Assembly: GCF_004337985.1 (NCBI RefSeq)
Contig: NC_043741.1
Coordinates: 6,595,937 to 6,659,936 of the forward strand
Length of the DNA: 64,000 nt
Direction: 5' to 3'
Source: Pyricularia pennisetigena
Lineage: Eukaryota > Ascomycota > Sordariomycetes > Magnaporthales > Pyriculariaceae
Numbering within the stretch: the stretch's first letter is position 1; every line of letters starts with the position of its first letter. The notes under the pieces were generated by a model, which saw nothing but the letters and a program-made list of their open reading frames with translations, was not told where the DNA came from and did no database searches. The position numbers and the translations under genes are program-made. This document shows positions 39,001 to 51,609 of this stretch, piece by piece.

Positions 39001-42000
39001 CGACAGTCGAGACACCAAAGGCAGCCTTGACCATGTTGGCGCAGACGGGGTGGGGGCCGACCTCGAGCCAGACAGTCTTCTCATCGATGGCGCCGGCCGA
39101 CTGGGCAGAAACAAGGCCACCAAGGAAGTTAACAGCGTCACGAGCATGATCGCGCAGGTACTTGGGGTTGATGGGCTCATCGTCAATGAGCTTGCCAAGG
39201 AGGGGCGAGATGACGGGAACCCTGGGGGCGTTGAAGCGGACAGCGCGAGCCAGCTTCTCAAAGTCATCCAGGATGGGGTCGACCTGGGCCGAGTGGAAGG
39301 CGAAGGGCACCTTGAGCTGAGTGCACTTGAAGCCAGCGGCACCAAGCTGCTGCGCAATCTCGGCCATCTCGGAAGCCTCACCACTGAGGACAGTCTCGCG
39401 GGGTCCGTTGATGCATGCAACGTTGGTCGAGGCGGCGCGAGCTCCAAGAGCCTCCTGGACAGTGGAAACCGTCCCCATGACAGCAAGCATGGCGTGGGTA
39501 CCGGCAGTGCACTTCTCAACGAGAAGCTTGGCACGAGCACCAACGAGGTAGATGGTGTCGCTGGCAGACAGAACACCGGCAACGTGGAGAGCAGCATACT
39601 CGCCAAGGCTGTGGCCCATGACCGCAGCAGGCTTGATGCCCCAAGAAGCCCAGAGCTTAGCCAAAGCCATCTCGAAGCAGCAAAGACCAAGCTGGACGAT
39701 GAGTGGCTCGAGCTTGGCGACATCAGGCTCGCTGCCGTCAATCAGAGGCATGAAGGTCGGGAAGCCGTGGATCTGAGAAATCCTGTCAAACTCGTTGATG
39801 GCCTGGCGGAAGATGGTGTGGTTGGCATACAGCTCCTTGCCAAGACCAGCGTAGTGGGAGCCCTGACCGGTGAACATGAAGGCAACCTTGGGGGGCTCGG
39901 GAGAGACGGGGACAAAGTTCTCCTGCAGGCGGGCCTTGAGGGCCTGCTTAGCTTCGCCCAGGTCCTGGGCCGTCACGTTCATGCGCCAGTAGTGCTGAAT
40001 GCGGCGAGCGGTGGTTGAGTAAGCCACGTGGGAGATGGGGGTATCATCGTTCTCGTCCATCCACTGGATCAACCTTTCGGCGTTGTGGATCATGGCCGAC
40101 TTGGACTTGCCGGTGATGGTGATCACGTGGACATTGCGAGGGTCCTGAGTGGCAGGCTCGACGGGAGGAGCATCCTCGAGCAGCAGACCGGTGTTACCAC
40201 CAGCAGCGCTGAAGTTGTTGATGAAGACCCTGCGGGGCTTGCCATCCGATCGCTTGAATGGCGTCAGGTGGAAAGCGATGTTCACGTTGCGCTCACCCAG
40301 ATCCTTGGGGAAGGTCTTGTTGATGACGGATCCCTTCTTAATACCGACGTGGGGAGGGATGGCGTTCTTCTGGAGCATGAGCAGGACCTTGCACAAAGCA
40401 GTGACACCGGAGGCAGCCTCACCGTGACCCAAGTTGGCCTTCACGGCACCAAGGTACAAGGGACGGTCGGCGGGCCTCTTCCTGTGGGCAGGGGCAAAGA
40501 CGTTGGTGACGGAGACCATCTCGGTTCCGTCACCAGCCTGAGTACCGGTACCGTGCATCTCGACGTAGTCAACATCGAGAGGGTCAACACCAGCCTCATC
40601 CAGGATGGCAGAAGACAGAAGTGACTGCGTAGGACCGTGGGGGTGGGTGATGGAGATGGCATCGGCAGAGTGGTTGGTGGCAGTGCCGAGAATGACAGCC
40701 AGAACACGATCATGGTCGGCAATGGCATCATCGAGCCTCTTGACGATGACGGAGGCGCAGCTGTCACCACGGCAGTATCCATCGGCATTGTTGTCGAAGG
40801 TGGCGCAGGGGCCCTTCTTGGAAAGGAACTGTCCACGACTCAGACCCGCAAAAATATCGGGGTTGGTCATGCAGGACAGACCACCCACGATTGCGGTGTC
40901 ACAGTCGCGTGCCCACAGAGAAGAGCAGGCAACGTTCATGGCAGCGGCACTGGACGAGCAGGCAGTGTCCACGTTCAGACTGGGGCCGCTGAATCCCAGG
41001 TGGTAGTTGATCCTACCAGGGCCAAAGGCTCGGACACCTCCCGTGATGAAGTATGTGTCAACCTCCTGGGCGGCGTTGATTTCACGCCAGTCATCCGATG
41101 TCTGGCCGTAGAAGGTACCGATGCGGTCCAACCTGGTCGAGGGTGTCCTGTTAGGCACGTAACCGCTCATCTCGAGAGCCTCGTAGGCGGTCGTCAGGGC
41201 CATCCTCTGCATGGGATCGGTCTGGAAGGCTTCACGCGGCGACATGTTGAAGAAGCGAGGGTCGAACATGCCAGGCTTCTCAATCCAGCAGCCGTAAGGA
41301 GTGTGACTGGTGTTGGTGACCTTGCCATTGGGGTCGTAGTGAGTCTCCACCGGGAAACGATCGGCAGGGACGACGCGGTGAACGTCCAGCCCCCTGGAAA
41401 GAAGCTCCCACAGCTTCTCGTGGCTGGCAGCATCAGGGAAACGTCCGGCCATACCGACGATGGCCAGCTTATCACGGCTGCCGCGTCCATGGTTTCCAAT
41501 GGCGGATTCGGTGCTCTCCTTGGATATTTGAGGAGCCTTGCGGAGGGTGATCTCCAAATTCGTCTCGGCCTTGAGGAGGTTGGCGAGGGTGGCCGCGTGC
41601 TGTGTGGGACCAAAGGGGATGATGAGGCACGACTTTCCGTCAAAACCACGAGCCAGATTTAAGCAGCCGTCAAGGACGTTGTGAAACCTCAAGGTCTGGG
41701 TGAGGATCTCAGTGACGACGGCGGCGAAGAGAGCGCGGGTGGTGGACTCATTGAACCATGTGCCGGTTAGGCAGGACATGACGGATGAGCGGGGCTTCGT
41801 GTTGAGGAAAGTGTCAATCATCTCGGAGTTGTTAAGGCCCAGGATGTTGTCGACATCCTCCGGGCGATGGAGGTGGGGGGCGTGGTACGGGCCATAGACC
41901 GGGATGGCCGTGGCCTTGGTGAGGGAGCTTGTGGCGGCCCTGAAAGCCTTGAGTGTGGTGGGAGGGCCAGAGATGGCGACATTAGCGGACGAGCTGGCGC

Positions 42001-42774
42001 TTACGTACACCTGGCTCGCTTGGGAGATACCCTTTATGATGGGAAGGGATGTGTTAGCTGCAACTGAATACTAGATGAGCTCGGCGGTTCTAGCAGTCTT
42101 CGCTTACATGTGACTCGTGAAAGTTGGAGATTTCCTTCTGAGCGGCCTCCTCAGTGAAACCGGGAACAATGTAGGTCCAGCTCTCGGAGCGCTCGTTGAC
42201 CGGCTCCAGCCTTTCGGCGAGGGCGGCAACGTGCGCACCGGTGCGGAAAGCCATGAGAACCGTTTGCACGGCGACCGGAACAAGAGAGGACAATGATGGG
42301 GTGGAAGCGATTGCGGACGCAGCGAAGAGGCCGGAGCAAAGACCGACAAGGTAGGTGTTGTTGTGCTGCGTGACATCTTCATGGTTCTTCTCTGCGTGAC
42401 TACGGGTGGAGGGAAGTCACTCGTGTCAGTATACTGATGGCACCAAGCAAGCAAGCGTAACAAGGCTGAGAAGTGACCTACTCAATGTAGTGAGCGAGTT
42501 GGGCAACACATAGAAGGGCTCCGTCGAGGCCGGAGTGCTTGGTGGTTTGAGCGTGATACCGCTCGTTTAGTTGTTGCAGTGTGCGGAACACGGGCAGCCT
42601 CGACCTCTCCAGCCTTGGTAGCCTTTCGATCTCCTTCCTCAGAGCTTGGGCGGCCTGGTCGAGAAAGGCCTTGGCGAGTATTCCCCGATCCTCGTGACGG
42701 TAGAACTCGGCGAGGAATCCATGAGTGTCCAGAGATTGGTCTCCGAAGAGGAGGAAAGCCAGCTTGTCCGCCAT
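36021..42774 (-). CDS. ALB1: Non-reducing polyketide synthase for melanin (ALB1/PKS1 type)
   Basis: Makes 1,3,6,8-tetrahydroxynaphthalene from acetyl/malonyl units, the first step of DHN melanin. Exons, in transcript order, are 42774-42482, 42399-42108, 42031-36134 and 36062-36021. They give 2174 residues, the usual family length. Domains in order: starter-unit transacylase (exons 1-2 and the start of 3); ketosynthase with Cys553 (DTACSSS) and downstream HGTGTQAGD and NLGHGEAASG; malonyl transferase Ser1003 (GHSLGEY); product template with His1330 and Asp1517; two carrier domains, Ser1694 (GVDSLMSL) and Ser1820 (GMDSLMSL); and thioesterase/Claisen cyclase with Ser2004 (GWSAGG) and His2153 (PGNHFSMMHG). 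The last intron removes a stretch that would otherwise replace the conserved C-terminus, so the protein ends AKQLQGFMQEALQ. The ATG at 42774 has a CACA context. An in-frame ATG six codons upstream (42792) has a weaker context. No break was seen in any catalytic motif. The gene converges with the AflR-like gene. Confidence 0.97.
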
Positions 42775-42874
42775 TGTGATGGTTGTCAGCATGTATTCCT
42801 CTAGAGTCGAGATCGTGCGTGTCGAGATACTGGGGAAAAAAAACGAATTGTATGGAGGAACCATCGACGAAGCT

Positions 42875-42881
42875 TATATAT
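42875..42881 (-). promoter_or_regulatory. TATA box of the PKS gene
   Basis: TATATAA on the minus strand begins 107 nt upstream of the ATG at 42774. It is the best core-promoter match in the window. A 12-bp GC palindrome lies 13 bp further upstream. Confidence 0.6.
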
Positions 42882-42894
42882 CTAAACTATCACT

Positions 42895-42906
42895 CCCGGG
42901 CCCGGG
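42895..42906. promoter_or_regulatory. GC palindrome beside the PKS TATA box
   Basis: CCCGGGCCCGGG is a perfect 12-bp palindrome just upstream of the TATA box in otherwise moderate-GC DNA. It is a candidate binding site for a dimeric regulator. Which protein binds, if any, is unknown. Confidence 0.4.
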
Positions 42907-43376
42907 GGCTAAAAGAACTGGGTCGTACCAAAAATACCATCCGAGATGGCAGATCGTCCGTCGGTGTGTATGCTTCCCAGTCCGAGCAGGTGGGTCCCGG
43001 TCCCAGGGCGAGGCACACGGGCAATACCCAGGGGAGAAGGGACAGGATGGAACGACGCCTGCTGAAGGGAGTGAGATCAAGAGGATCATGGGTCAAGGGG
43101 TCGTAGCGACACGCCCCTGCGGCGTCCAAGACCTTGATCCCTGTACATTTCCGGTTGGATGGCAGCGCCCAGACGAGGGTGGATCCGGTCGGTGACCGAA
43201 GCCTCTTTTCTTTGCCTCGCAAGATTATGGCAGTAAACGTTTACTTTCCGTAAGAGGTTAAGGGACTAGCATCCACTAGGAGCCCTGTGACATATGCTGA
43301 CATGGACCCAACCTGGGACCTGTTGTTTTGTGGTGGTGGTGGTGGTGTTGATGGTTGAGGCACCTTTCTTTTTTTT

Positions 43377-43396
43377 CTCTCTCTCTCTCTCTCTCT
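43377..43396. repeat. (CT)10 microsatellite
   Basis: Ten CT units, preceded by a GGT trinucleotide array at about 43331-43346. Confidence 0.9.
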
Positions 43397-44989
43397 TCTT
43401 TGTTCGCTAAAGTAGTACGTACCTGCCGGTAGAAAGCACAATTTTTTTTTCTCTGCAGTCTAGAAGTGTATAGCCTACCTGTACTGTAAGCAGGCATGGG
43501 CCATCACCCGATAAGGAAGCAACGCTCTGATGACAAGTAGCGCCCCAGCCCAGCCACTAGGCAGACAGGTACCTTGGATACGCGGGAAAGGCTGCTCAAA
43601 AGATTGATTGTAAATCAAATCAAACAAACAGAAGAATGAGATACATACGTGTCTGTCTCAATACATGATTGATAATGATGCATCTTCATCTCGATCATGA
43701 CAACGAAACAAAAGACATCGAGACGGGAATGCATCCGGAGGTGATAGTGCGAAATGTGATGTGCCGCCCTCTGCATTGCATAATGTTGCTTGCGTTGGTA
43801 AGGTACGTACCTTATCTCAATGCCAGGCACATAATCATACGGTGCAGTGCATCTACGATGGACTGGCTCATTACAGCGGTCTGTATGTCCTGTCCACAGT
43901 CCAAGTCCCGATGCAAATACAGTATGGCGATGGCTGCATATCAAGATCAACCAGGCGGGTTAATTGCAATGTGTCCCGCCCCAGTCAGAAAGTGTAGCAA
44001 AATACGGAATATGCATGTGTAATCGTTTCAGCGGTAGGCACGGCTGCGTAGCCACTGTCTGGGTGCCTAGCCAAATGAAAGAGAGAAAAACGCACGGATT
44101 CGATATGGCGAAGAAAAAAAAAATAAAGAGAAGAAATGTTGCTCAGGCCGTGTGCCTGGTGTGTGAGAGTGTATGAGTGTATGACTGAGTGAATGTGTGT
44201 GTACTTTGTGTTTGTGTGTCTGTTTTGGGCGGTCGATGGGCTTGGTTGGCTCAGTTTCGCAACTCATCCACCACCGCCGGACTGTTAGCTCGGCCTTCCC
44301 CAAGGACATCCGAACGGAGCTTTACCCCTCTCGAAACAGGCGCCGCAAGCGACATGGTCATGACAATGGCGCGTAATTATTGAACTGATAAGGGTGGCAA
44401 TTCCTACCAATTTGTTACAAGAACAGAAAAAAAAAAACATATCGTATGTTGGTTCGTTTGGTTGGTTTGATTCGATTGCCAAAATTTGCAGGGCGGCCAA
44501 ACTTCTTTTTCGTTGTGGTTGTCGCCAAGGCGTTACCAACACACTTCCAGCCGCACTGACAGGTGTGGTCCAAGCATTCTCCTTTATTCAGTTGGGAGCC
44601 TCACGCCCACGCGACAGTCCAAGGCACGCACCAGTGACGCGGACTGCCAATGAGATTTCAACGGTACCTGCGCCAGGTGGGCCATTTGCGGGGGATAGTA
44701 GGCAAATCCCAGCCGTGTATTGCTACGTAGCATTCCAGTCAAGGCAATGTGGGTCCCCACTTGTCTTTGTTTGAAGCCACCCCACCCCTTGCTTTAGCCT
44801 CAGGAACTGGAGCCACAAGTTTGTTTCTTCTCACAGTCTTTTTTTCCTTCCTTTGAACCGGTCGCAACCTTGCCAAGATATTTTTCTTCTTCTCACGCGG
44901 ATCTGTAATGATACGAGCTAGCAACAGCGCACAGGCTCTAGTAGGCAAAAGTTCCATTGGAACCCGTGTGGAACTACATTCCTGGTAAC

Positions 44990-45018
44990 AAAAAAAAAAA
45001 AAAAAAAAAAAAAAAAAA
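44990..45018. repeat. Homopolymer A, 29 nt
   Basis: Uninterrupted A run in intergenic DNA. Confidence 0.9.
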
Positions 45019-46870
45019 CATTGGCTCCAAGCCTTCCTCGCCCGTGTTTCTAGGTCAAAAGGAATTACGACGGTTCACTGTGCCAGGGCCTCGCAAGGCC
45101 AACTAAGGCTTCGTTTCTATGTCAACTTCCTAATGGTTACCCAGTACAATTTCCCGCCCAAACGAGCAACGTTGGCCGGCTGCCACCGCTCGTCCCAAGC
45201 GTGATCGTCCAGGCTCATCTGTGGGGAGTGTAGCCGCTGAAGAGCAGATGGGAAATCAACGACTGCAAAAAAAAGAAAATGATCTAAACGGAGAGGTAAA
45301 GAAAAACGCCGAGTTGAAAGTGAAGACTAGACGGGCAAAGATTAGAATCACGATCCCTTGCTCAGCCAGAGCGTTGCTTGCCCTACGGTGAGGTCAGGTC
45401 GGGTCAGGAAAGGAAAAGGTCAGGCCACAGGTCAAAGCAGATCAAATGGACCCCCCCTGTGCCCTACAGGCTACCTGCTCATGTTTCCATTATCATTATC
45501 GGAAGAATCGGGCTTCACCGCATCTGCAACCGGCGTTCAGATGGGCCCTAAAATCAGTCAAGCATATGAGCACTGTAATAAAATCATGCCAAATATTGCT
45601 TGGCTTTCACAGTGTTGCCAAAGTGATCAGTCAATCGATCGATTATCACATCACGCTCGGCTGGGGAAACACAGGGTAGTCGAGTTATAATTGCCCGCAA
45701 CCTAATATCATATTACATGACCAAGACTCTGTCAGGGTTCGATATGTGCAGACGGGCCCTTGAATTCCCACAAGGTTTTATTCTCCCTGGTTATAGTAAG
45801 CCCTGCGAAACATTTCCGCCTTCATTCACGTCAGTGATCTCATCATCCCATGGTCATCGGTAAATTGGCGTCAATTTTTGTTCCGCATCGGGATGGTGTG
45901 GGTTTGTGTGTGTTGGCAATGGAACATTTAACAGATTTTAAACACAGAAAAACTGAATATGCCTGTCGATTGCGACGAACACCCCCAACATCTAGAAGCC
46001 TCTCTTGATTGTTTAGAAGCCATCCGTTCCATCATCCTCCCCCCCTGTCCCCGATTCCCTATTCCCCTCGTCTCGCGTGTCTCAGATTGGACGTTTACGT
46101 GGTGCTACAGTACAGTCCAAACTGCCAACTTATCCTCCTATCCATGTCCCGCACCCTGCCGAGAAAACAAAACAAAACAAGACACCCTCTCAACCAACAC
46201 TGGCATCGTGACGGTGTGGCTTTACAGTCTATATTGTAGCTGACTCGAATCGGGACTGGCCAAGCGAAAAAGAAACGCATCACGACCACTTTTGGTGTAT
46301 GCAATTCCGAACACGGCTCAAGGCAATACGGGACAGGAAATTGGTATTTCTTTTGGCTCCGGCTACCATCGAAACCGAGACCCAGGCGCTCTCCATAGGC
46401 GCCGCCTGGCAAAAAAAAAGATCCATGGTTATTTTCTTGCCAAACTGTCCCCTCTATTTTTTTTATTACACATTTCGTGTATCAGTGTGCTATTTGACGC
46501 TCCAATGGATTTATTTGAATGTATCTCCATCCAATATTCTTGTTGGTAGTGTGTGGTGCGCCGGACGTCCGATCTTGCTTCACATGCAGTCACGGGGAGT
46601 GTACATCACGTAATATCGAATCCAATTGTTCAATATGCATCAGCCGCCCTCCCATTATCTTGCCTTGATTGCGTTTGCCTTGCATGCTGCTTTTGCTGGG
46701 TTCTGTCGGGCTCACTGTCCTATCTCTAGCTGCGGGCAACCTCAGCTTACCATGCATGTCCTTCCAAATGCTTAGCGATCGCTATTATAGGCATATCCGC
46801 GCTGTGTTTTTTTCTGTTCTTCAGCCCCTCACCACTGGCTTCGTTTTGCTTCAATTTTCTTTTTAGACCC

Positions 46871-46895
46871 TTTTTTTTTTTTTTTTTTTTTTTTT
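46871..46895. repeat. Homopolymer T, 25 nt
   Basis: Uninterrupted T run in intergenic DNA. Confidence 0.9.
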
Positions 46896-47540
46896 AGTCC
46901 GTTGTTTGGTGGGTCCCGAACGGGCGACACCAGCCTACCTCTCCTTTGTTGCATCTTTACTTTCCCTGCAAAGTACGTAGCTCATAGTAAACCTCAAAGA
47001 CACAAGTGTGATGAAAGCAAAAAAAAAAAGAAAAAGAAAAGAAAGCCCACATCGAAAATTGCTGCAAGCTCAATTTGAACACGACTAAGCCAGGAAAGGG
47101 TCGCTCCATGTTACTTTTCTCCGCCTCTCACCTTGTTTCTTTGGTGATGCGATGATTACCCGTTGATGCGGACAATAATATCCGTATGGTCTTGCCTAAG
47201 CCACGGGCTTCTCCACCGCTTTCAGCTTGCATATCTCGTGCAGGCCGGTGAAGCTTTTGTGGGAAAGCACACTACTGCCTCCCAGGCTTTTTTTTTTTGC
47301 CTTCTCTCCTTGTTTGCTGTGCTCACCTGCATCAAGCATATTTTACTTTGGTTAGCGGCCATGTCTGAATTTCCCGTAAGAAACAAATTACAGAATTCTT
47401 TTTTGGATTTGTCCACATGCACGCACCAACGCACACACACCATCACACACCCCTCCCCTTGGTTATGGTTATGGCGAGGCTGCATATGCATCTCGGCTTG
47501 AGACACGATCTTTGAGAAACACGGATTTTTTGTTGTTGTT

Positions 47541-47541
<1 letters not shown>

Positions 47542-47572
<31 letters not shown>
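47542..47572. repeat. Homopolymer T, 31 nt
   Basis: T run directly preceded by four GTT-type triplets, so it is a compound simple repeat. Confidence 0.9.
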
Positions 47573-47573
<1 letters not shown>

Positions 47574-50500
47574 ACCGCTTAGAAATGCATGGATCGAGGG
47601 TGATTTGTAAGTCTTCGTAATGGCTTGTATACTGGTCATTGTCTATCTTTTTCGGTAACAAAATACTCTAAAGAACATTTATGTTATACTGGAAATAGCT
47701 AAGCAAACACCGTGTCGATCGGCCGGCTCAGCATGTGCAGAACATCGGTCTCTCGGTTGGCTGCTCGCAGGATGAGGCTCTCGTCTCATTCCTTTCACTT
47801 GGCAACAATTCCCTGGGTGCCTTGCTGCAGATTTCTACTAGCGATCCCATCACAAACACATGCAAAGTTATGCATGGCTCGACTGGCGGTCTACCAAGTA
47901 GCCGTAGGGCTTTCATGGCAGTTCTTTGTCTTCTTCTTCTTCCTGCCTTTTGTCTGTTTTTTGGCTTTTGAGGGAGTCTTTTTGTCGCCATCACCTGAAA
48001 AGATGGCTGGTGCAACAGCCTCTACGACGCCATCAGGGCTGTTTCCCTTGCTTCCCTCGACGAACACGTTGCTCTACGCCCTTTAATTCCGGGGCGCCAC
48101 GTCCGAGGGAAAAGCCTTGTGTTCTGGTGTTTGTATCGTTTCTTCTTTGTCTTCTTGGCTGGCTTTGTTCCTTCGGCTGTCCGCGCCACCTGAATCCGGA
48201 TTAGGGAAAGGATCTCACCGCAATGCAGCTCTTGGTGACACTTGAGCGGGAACTTGGAGATGATTCGCCTACAGTTGCAATTTTTATGTGACGAATTAAT
48301 ACGAGTTTAAAATGCCACATATTACATGCACGTCTTGCTGCAGACCGGACCCAGTCCTTCGGCCCCGTTCCTATTGGGATGCATAGCGAGCAACGACGGT
48401 GTGTTCAACCAAGCATGTGACAGGATGGCTGTTGATATTCTGGCGCATTCCGTAGTAAAGTACCCTACTCCATGGGAGCTCCCAGTCCGAGATAACCATC
48501 TCCAACCAATCAAATTGCTCAGACTTACAAGGACCCTGCCGTTTATGGCAGTGTTGTCTGTAAGATGTCTTTAATACTCTGCTTACCCTTAGAACCACGC
48601 CAGTTGACGTGGATATCTTCCAATGACAATATTGACCATTAGCTGTTTTGGTTTGTTTAAAAGTCTTTTTTTTTTCTCTCTCATTAACCGCTGCAATGCT
48701 GCATACTGCGGTCAATGTCTTTCGCCGAGACGTACATATCCTGACACAGCTTACACGTCCCACACCCCCTCTTTTCTACACACTCTACACTCCCCAAACA
48801 TGGCAGCGGATGAGATCAAATTCTTTTATCTGTACTCCGAATGAGACGACAAGAGATCTGATTCAATCCTCAAGCCTCGGACGTCCCGACTGATGATGAA
48901 GTGGCGTCTGTAGACTCTTTATCCAATCTTTTTATTTGCCCTATTTTCCTTGACTACGACTTCGCTTCGCCTCGCTCCAACCGGCCCGTCCATCCCTACT
49001 CGTCCCATCCCATGTTTTATCCTCCTGATGTGCGGCCCAAAACCGGCGGACTTACACAAATAGTACCCCGATACAAGGGACCAAGCAACAAAAAAAGAGG
49101 GAAACCTAATCAATCCTCAATCGTTGGTTCAATCAGATAGGTGAACTCTCCGCTGTCAAACACGCCCCCCACCCCTTTTTTTCTTGGTTTAATCGATTGT
49201 GCTCCTAACCGACCCTGTACCCAGCCGTCAGTGACCCAGCTCATGCTGCAAGATCCTGTGCATAGTCACCAAAAAAAAAAGGTCTTGGGTTCAAATTCAC
49301 TTGTTTGTCATTCATAGCTGAGATGATTGAATGCATGCTGCCCTGCTTTTGTACCACCTCAGAGATTGGATTCACTCCGGCCCCCATTGCGTGTGCTCTG
49401 CAGGATTACGGTGGCAAAATAGACCCAACGGCAGCAAAGAGAGACGGCCACGCAGTCCTCTAGCCGATGCTATGTATTGTTTTTCCGTCCATCTGTTAAC
49501 CTGTGAAATCGCCCATCTCTAAATCCTTTTAACTCCTCGGCCGTGCCTCCGGAATCCGAGATTTTTTTTTAGCTCTGCTCAATTCGGAGGAATGTTAATA
49601 AGGGGCCCAAACCTCTCGATCTTAACCCACTTTCATTGCTGCATGGTGGCAAAAGGGACTTTTTGTTTGTTTGTTTTTTTTCGTAGACGTCTCGGCCGGG
49701 ATCGAGAAGTGGTAGAACTAACTATTCCTCGGAGAAAAATCAAATTGACAAAAACAAAGTTGACGTTGCAGCCTGTCAAAGCTTTCTGGGGATGAAGATC
49801 GGCTGTGATCGGGTGCTTGGACCCTTGCCACTTCTCGAGAAGTTGGATATGTTTAGTTTGTAGTAGTTCACGATGCAAATATGGGCTCGGTCTATAGGAA
49901 AGTGTCACGTCAGTTTCTTGGTTATTCGGCATGAGCTCTATAGTGTCAGCTTTCCTGTTGCTGTAGGAAAAACACCTCTTCCTTTTCAATCAGATTTGGT
50001 TACCAAGTATCGTACTCTACTTACACATAATACTCCTCTTCCTTAAATATGAATTGGGGAAATCCCGCTCTTCTTTATCTTTCATGCTGTGCAAAATCGC
50101 ACAAGAAGCCAGCTTTGGGATAAAATACATTACAACTTCGGTGAACTAGTCATACCCGACAAGATATTTCCAAAACCTAACCTATAAAAATTATCAGGAG
50201 CAGATAAACCCTCAAAAGCCTCCACTCTTTGAAGGTAGGGTCAGAGGTGACTAGCAGGCAACGAAACCCCATCAGTTTATGTCGAAGAATTTCCTGAAGA
50301 AGCTAGAAAAAAGAACTGACATGATACCGGCACTCAAAGCATATATAGTCCAGAGGGACTGACGGAAAAGCTTTCCTCTCCACCATGCCCAGTCCGGCCA
50401 TCCCCACGGATGAGCATGAAACCATTTTTTGTCTTGTTTGTTTTGAGAAATCTCATCCTTGAACGAGGTAACATCAATCATGGCCAAGAACAATGTTGGA

Positions 50501-51510
50501 CCACATGATCATTTATTCAATGATGGGAGAATGATAAAGGCTGTGCATAAAAAAGCTAACAAAACAAGTTTTCCATCCTAGGTATGCCAAACAGATATGA
50601 AGTAGCTCATAACAAGATAAGCTGTGTTTTTCCTGTCGAGTTCGTTTCTAGAAACATGTCGACTGTCCCACCTCTTCTGAGCCCAGGGATAGTCGATAGT
50701 CACTGACCGGCAATCCTGTTCCACGCTGGGTACATACCCGTCGGGGTGGGTAGAGCAAGGAGGGCCTGTCTTTACAACTCGATTGCAGCGAGAACCGTAC
50801 CTCTCGACAAGGTAATGCCCGCGATAACTGTTTCAGTAGAAAATGACGCGCAACATACTCGCAGAAAAGAAAATTCACTAATTCACTTTGCTGCTTCAAG
50901 CACCGTCAAGTTGATCAACGGCCATCGTGACGCCGTCAATAACGCGCAACAGCGCCCCACGGAACTCTAGTCCTCCACCGCAGTCAGGAGATTTCACCGA
51001 CGACGCAAGTGATATTGGCATTAGCTTCTCCCGCCACTGATGCTTGCGGGCTACCAAGCACCCGGCATGTTTAATTGAGCTTGCGATTCACACCGAGCAC
51101 ATATCTCTCGCGAGTGACGGTTCTGATATCATACGTATTAAGATCCACGGCCTCCTCTGAGGTTCACCCCCTCCTCCCTTCTTCGGATAATTCTAGTTGC
51201 ATCCGGAGATCTACGGAAAACCCGGCAATCTTGGAACCAATTCATCACGCCCGGGAACTCGGGAGAGAAAACCGTACCCCTCTCTTGAGATGACCCGGCA
51301 TAGCTGAGTACATCACCAACGACGCGGGTGCACCCGTCACGTGCCATAACGCCGTCATTAATTCCGGAGGTGAAAGAGGGCCAGAGACTACCATACTACG
51401 AGCGCGTACAGGGTCTTGAACACGACGCCACTACTAACATGCCCTAGAGAAAACAAAATCCCCGCAAGGGTCGAGTTGAAGCCACCTTCTTCCGGCTGCC
51501 CACTAGCCTC

Positions 51511-51609
51511 CACAAGTGTGACGGGTTTTATGAGGCCCCCCCNNCTCAAAAGGTTAGTTTGGTGTTTTCGGTAGCACAAAAACCGTTTGAAGCCCCCGTC
51601 ACACAAGTG
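51511..51609. mobile_element. MITE-like element with 8-bp target duplication
   Basis: An 83-bp segment (51519-51601) begins TGACGGG and ends CCCGTCA, a perfect 7-bp inverted repeat. It is flanked on both sides by the direct repeat CACAAGTG (51511-51518 and 51602-51609). An 8-bp duplication is typical of hAT-type insertion. The interior has no coding capacity and includes two undetermined bases at 51543-51544, so the true length may differ. It could also be a remnant of a larger deleted element. The structure is seen directly. The hAT assignment is inference from duplication length only. Confidence 0.6.

Noticed and set aside
37457..40018. 853-codon open frame on the + strand opposite the PKS
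   Set aside because: It is antisense to conserved PKS domains. Strong third-position GC bias in the PKS removes stops from this frame, and the product is low-complexity Val/Leu/Asp/Gly-rich with no domain. The frames at 36143-37411 and 40637-41662 are the same effect.
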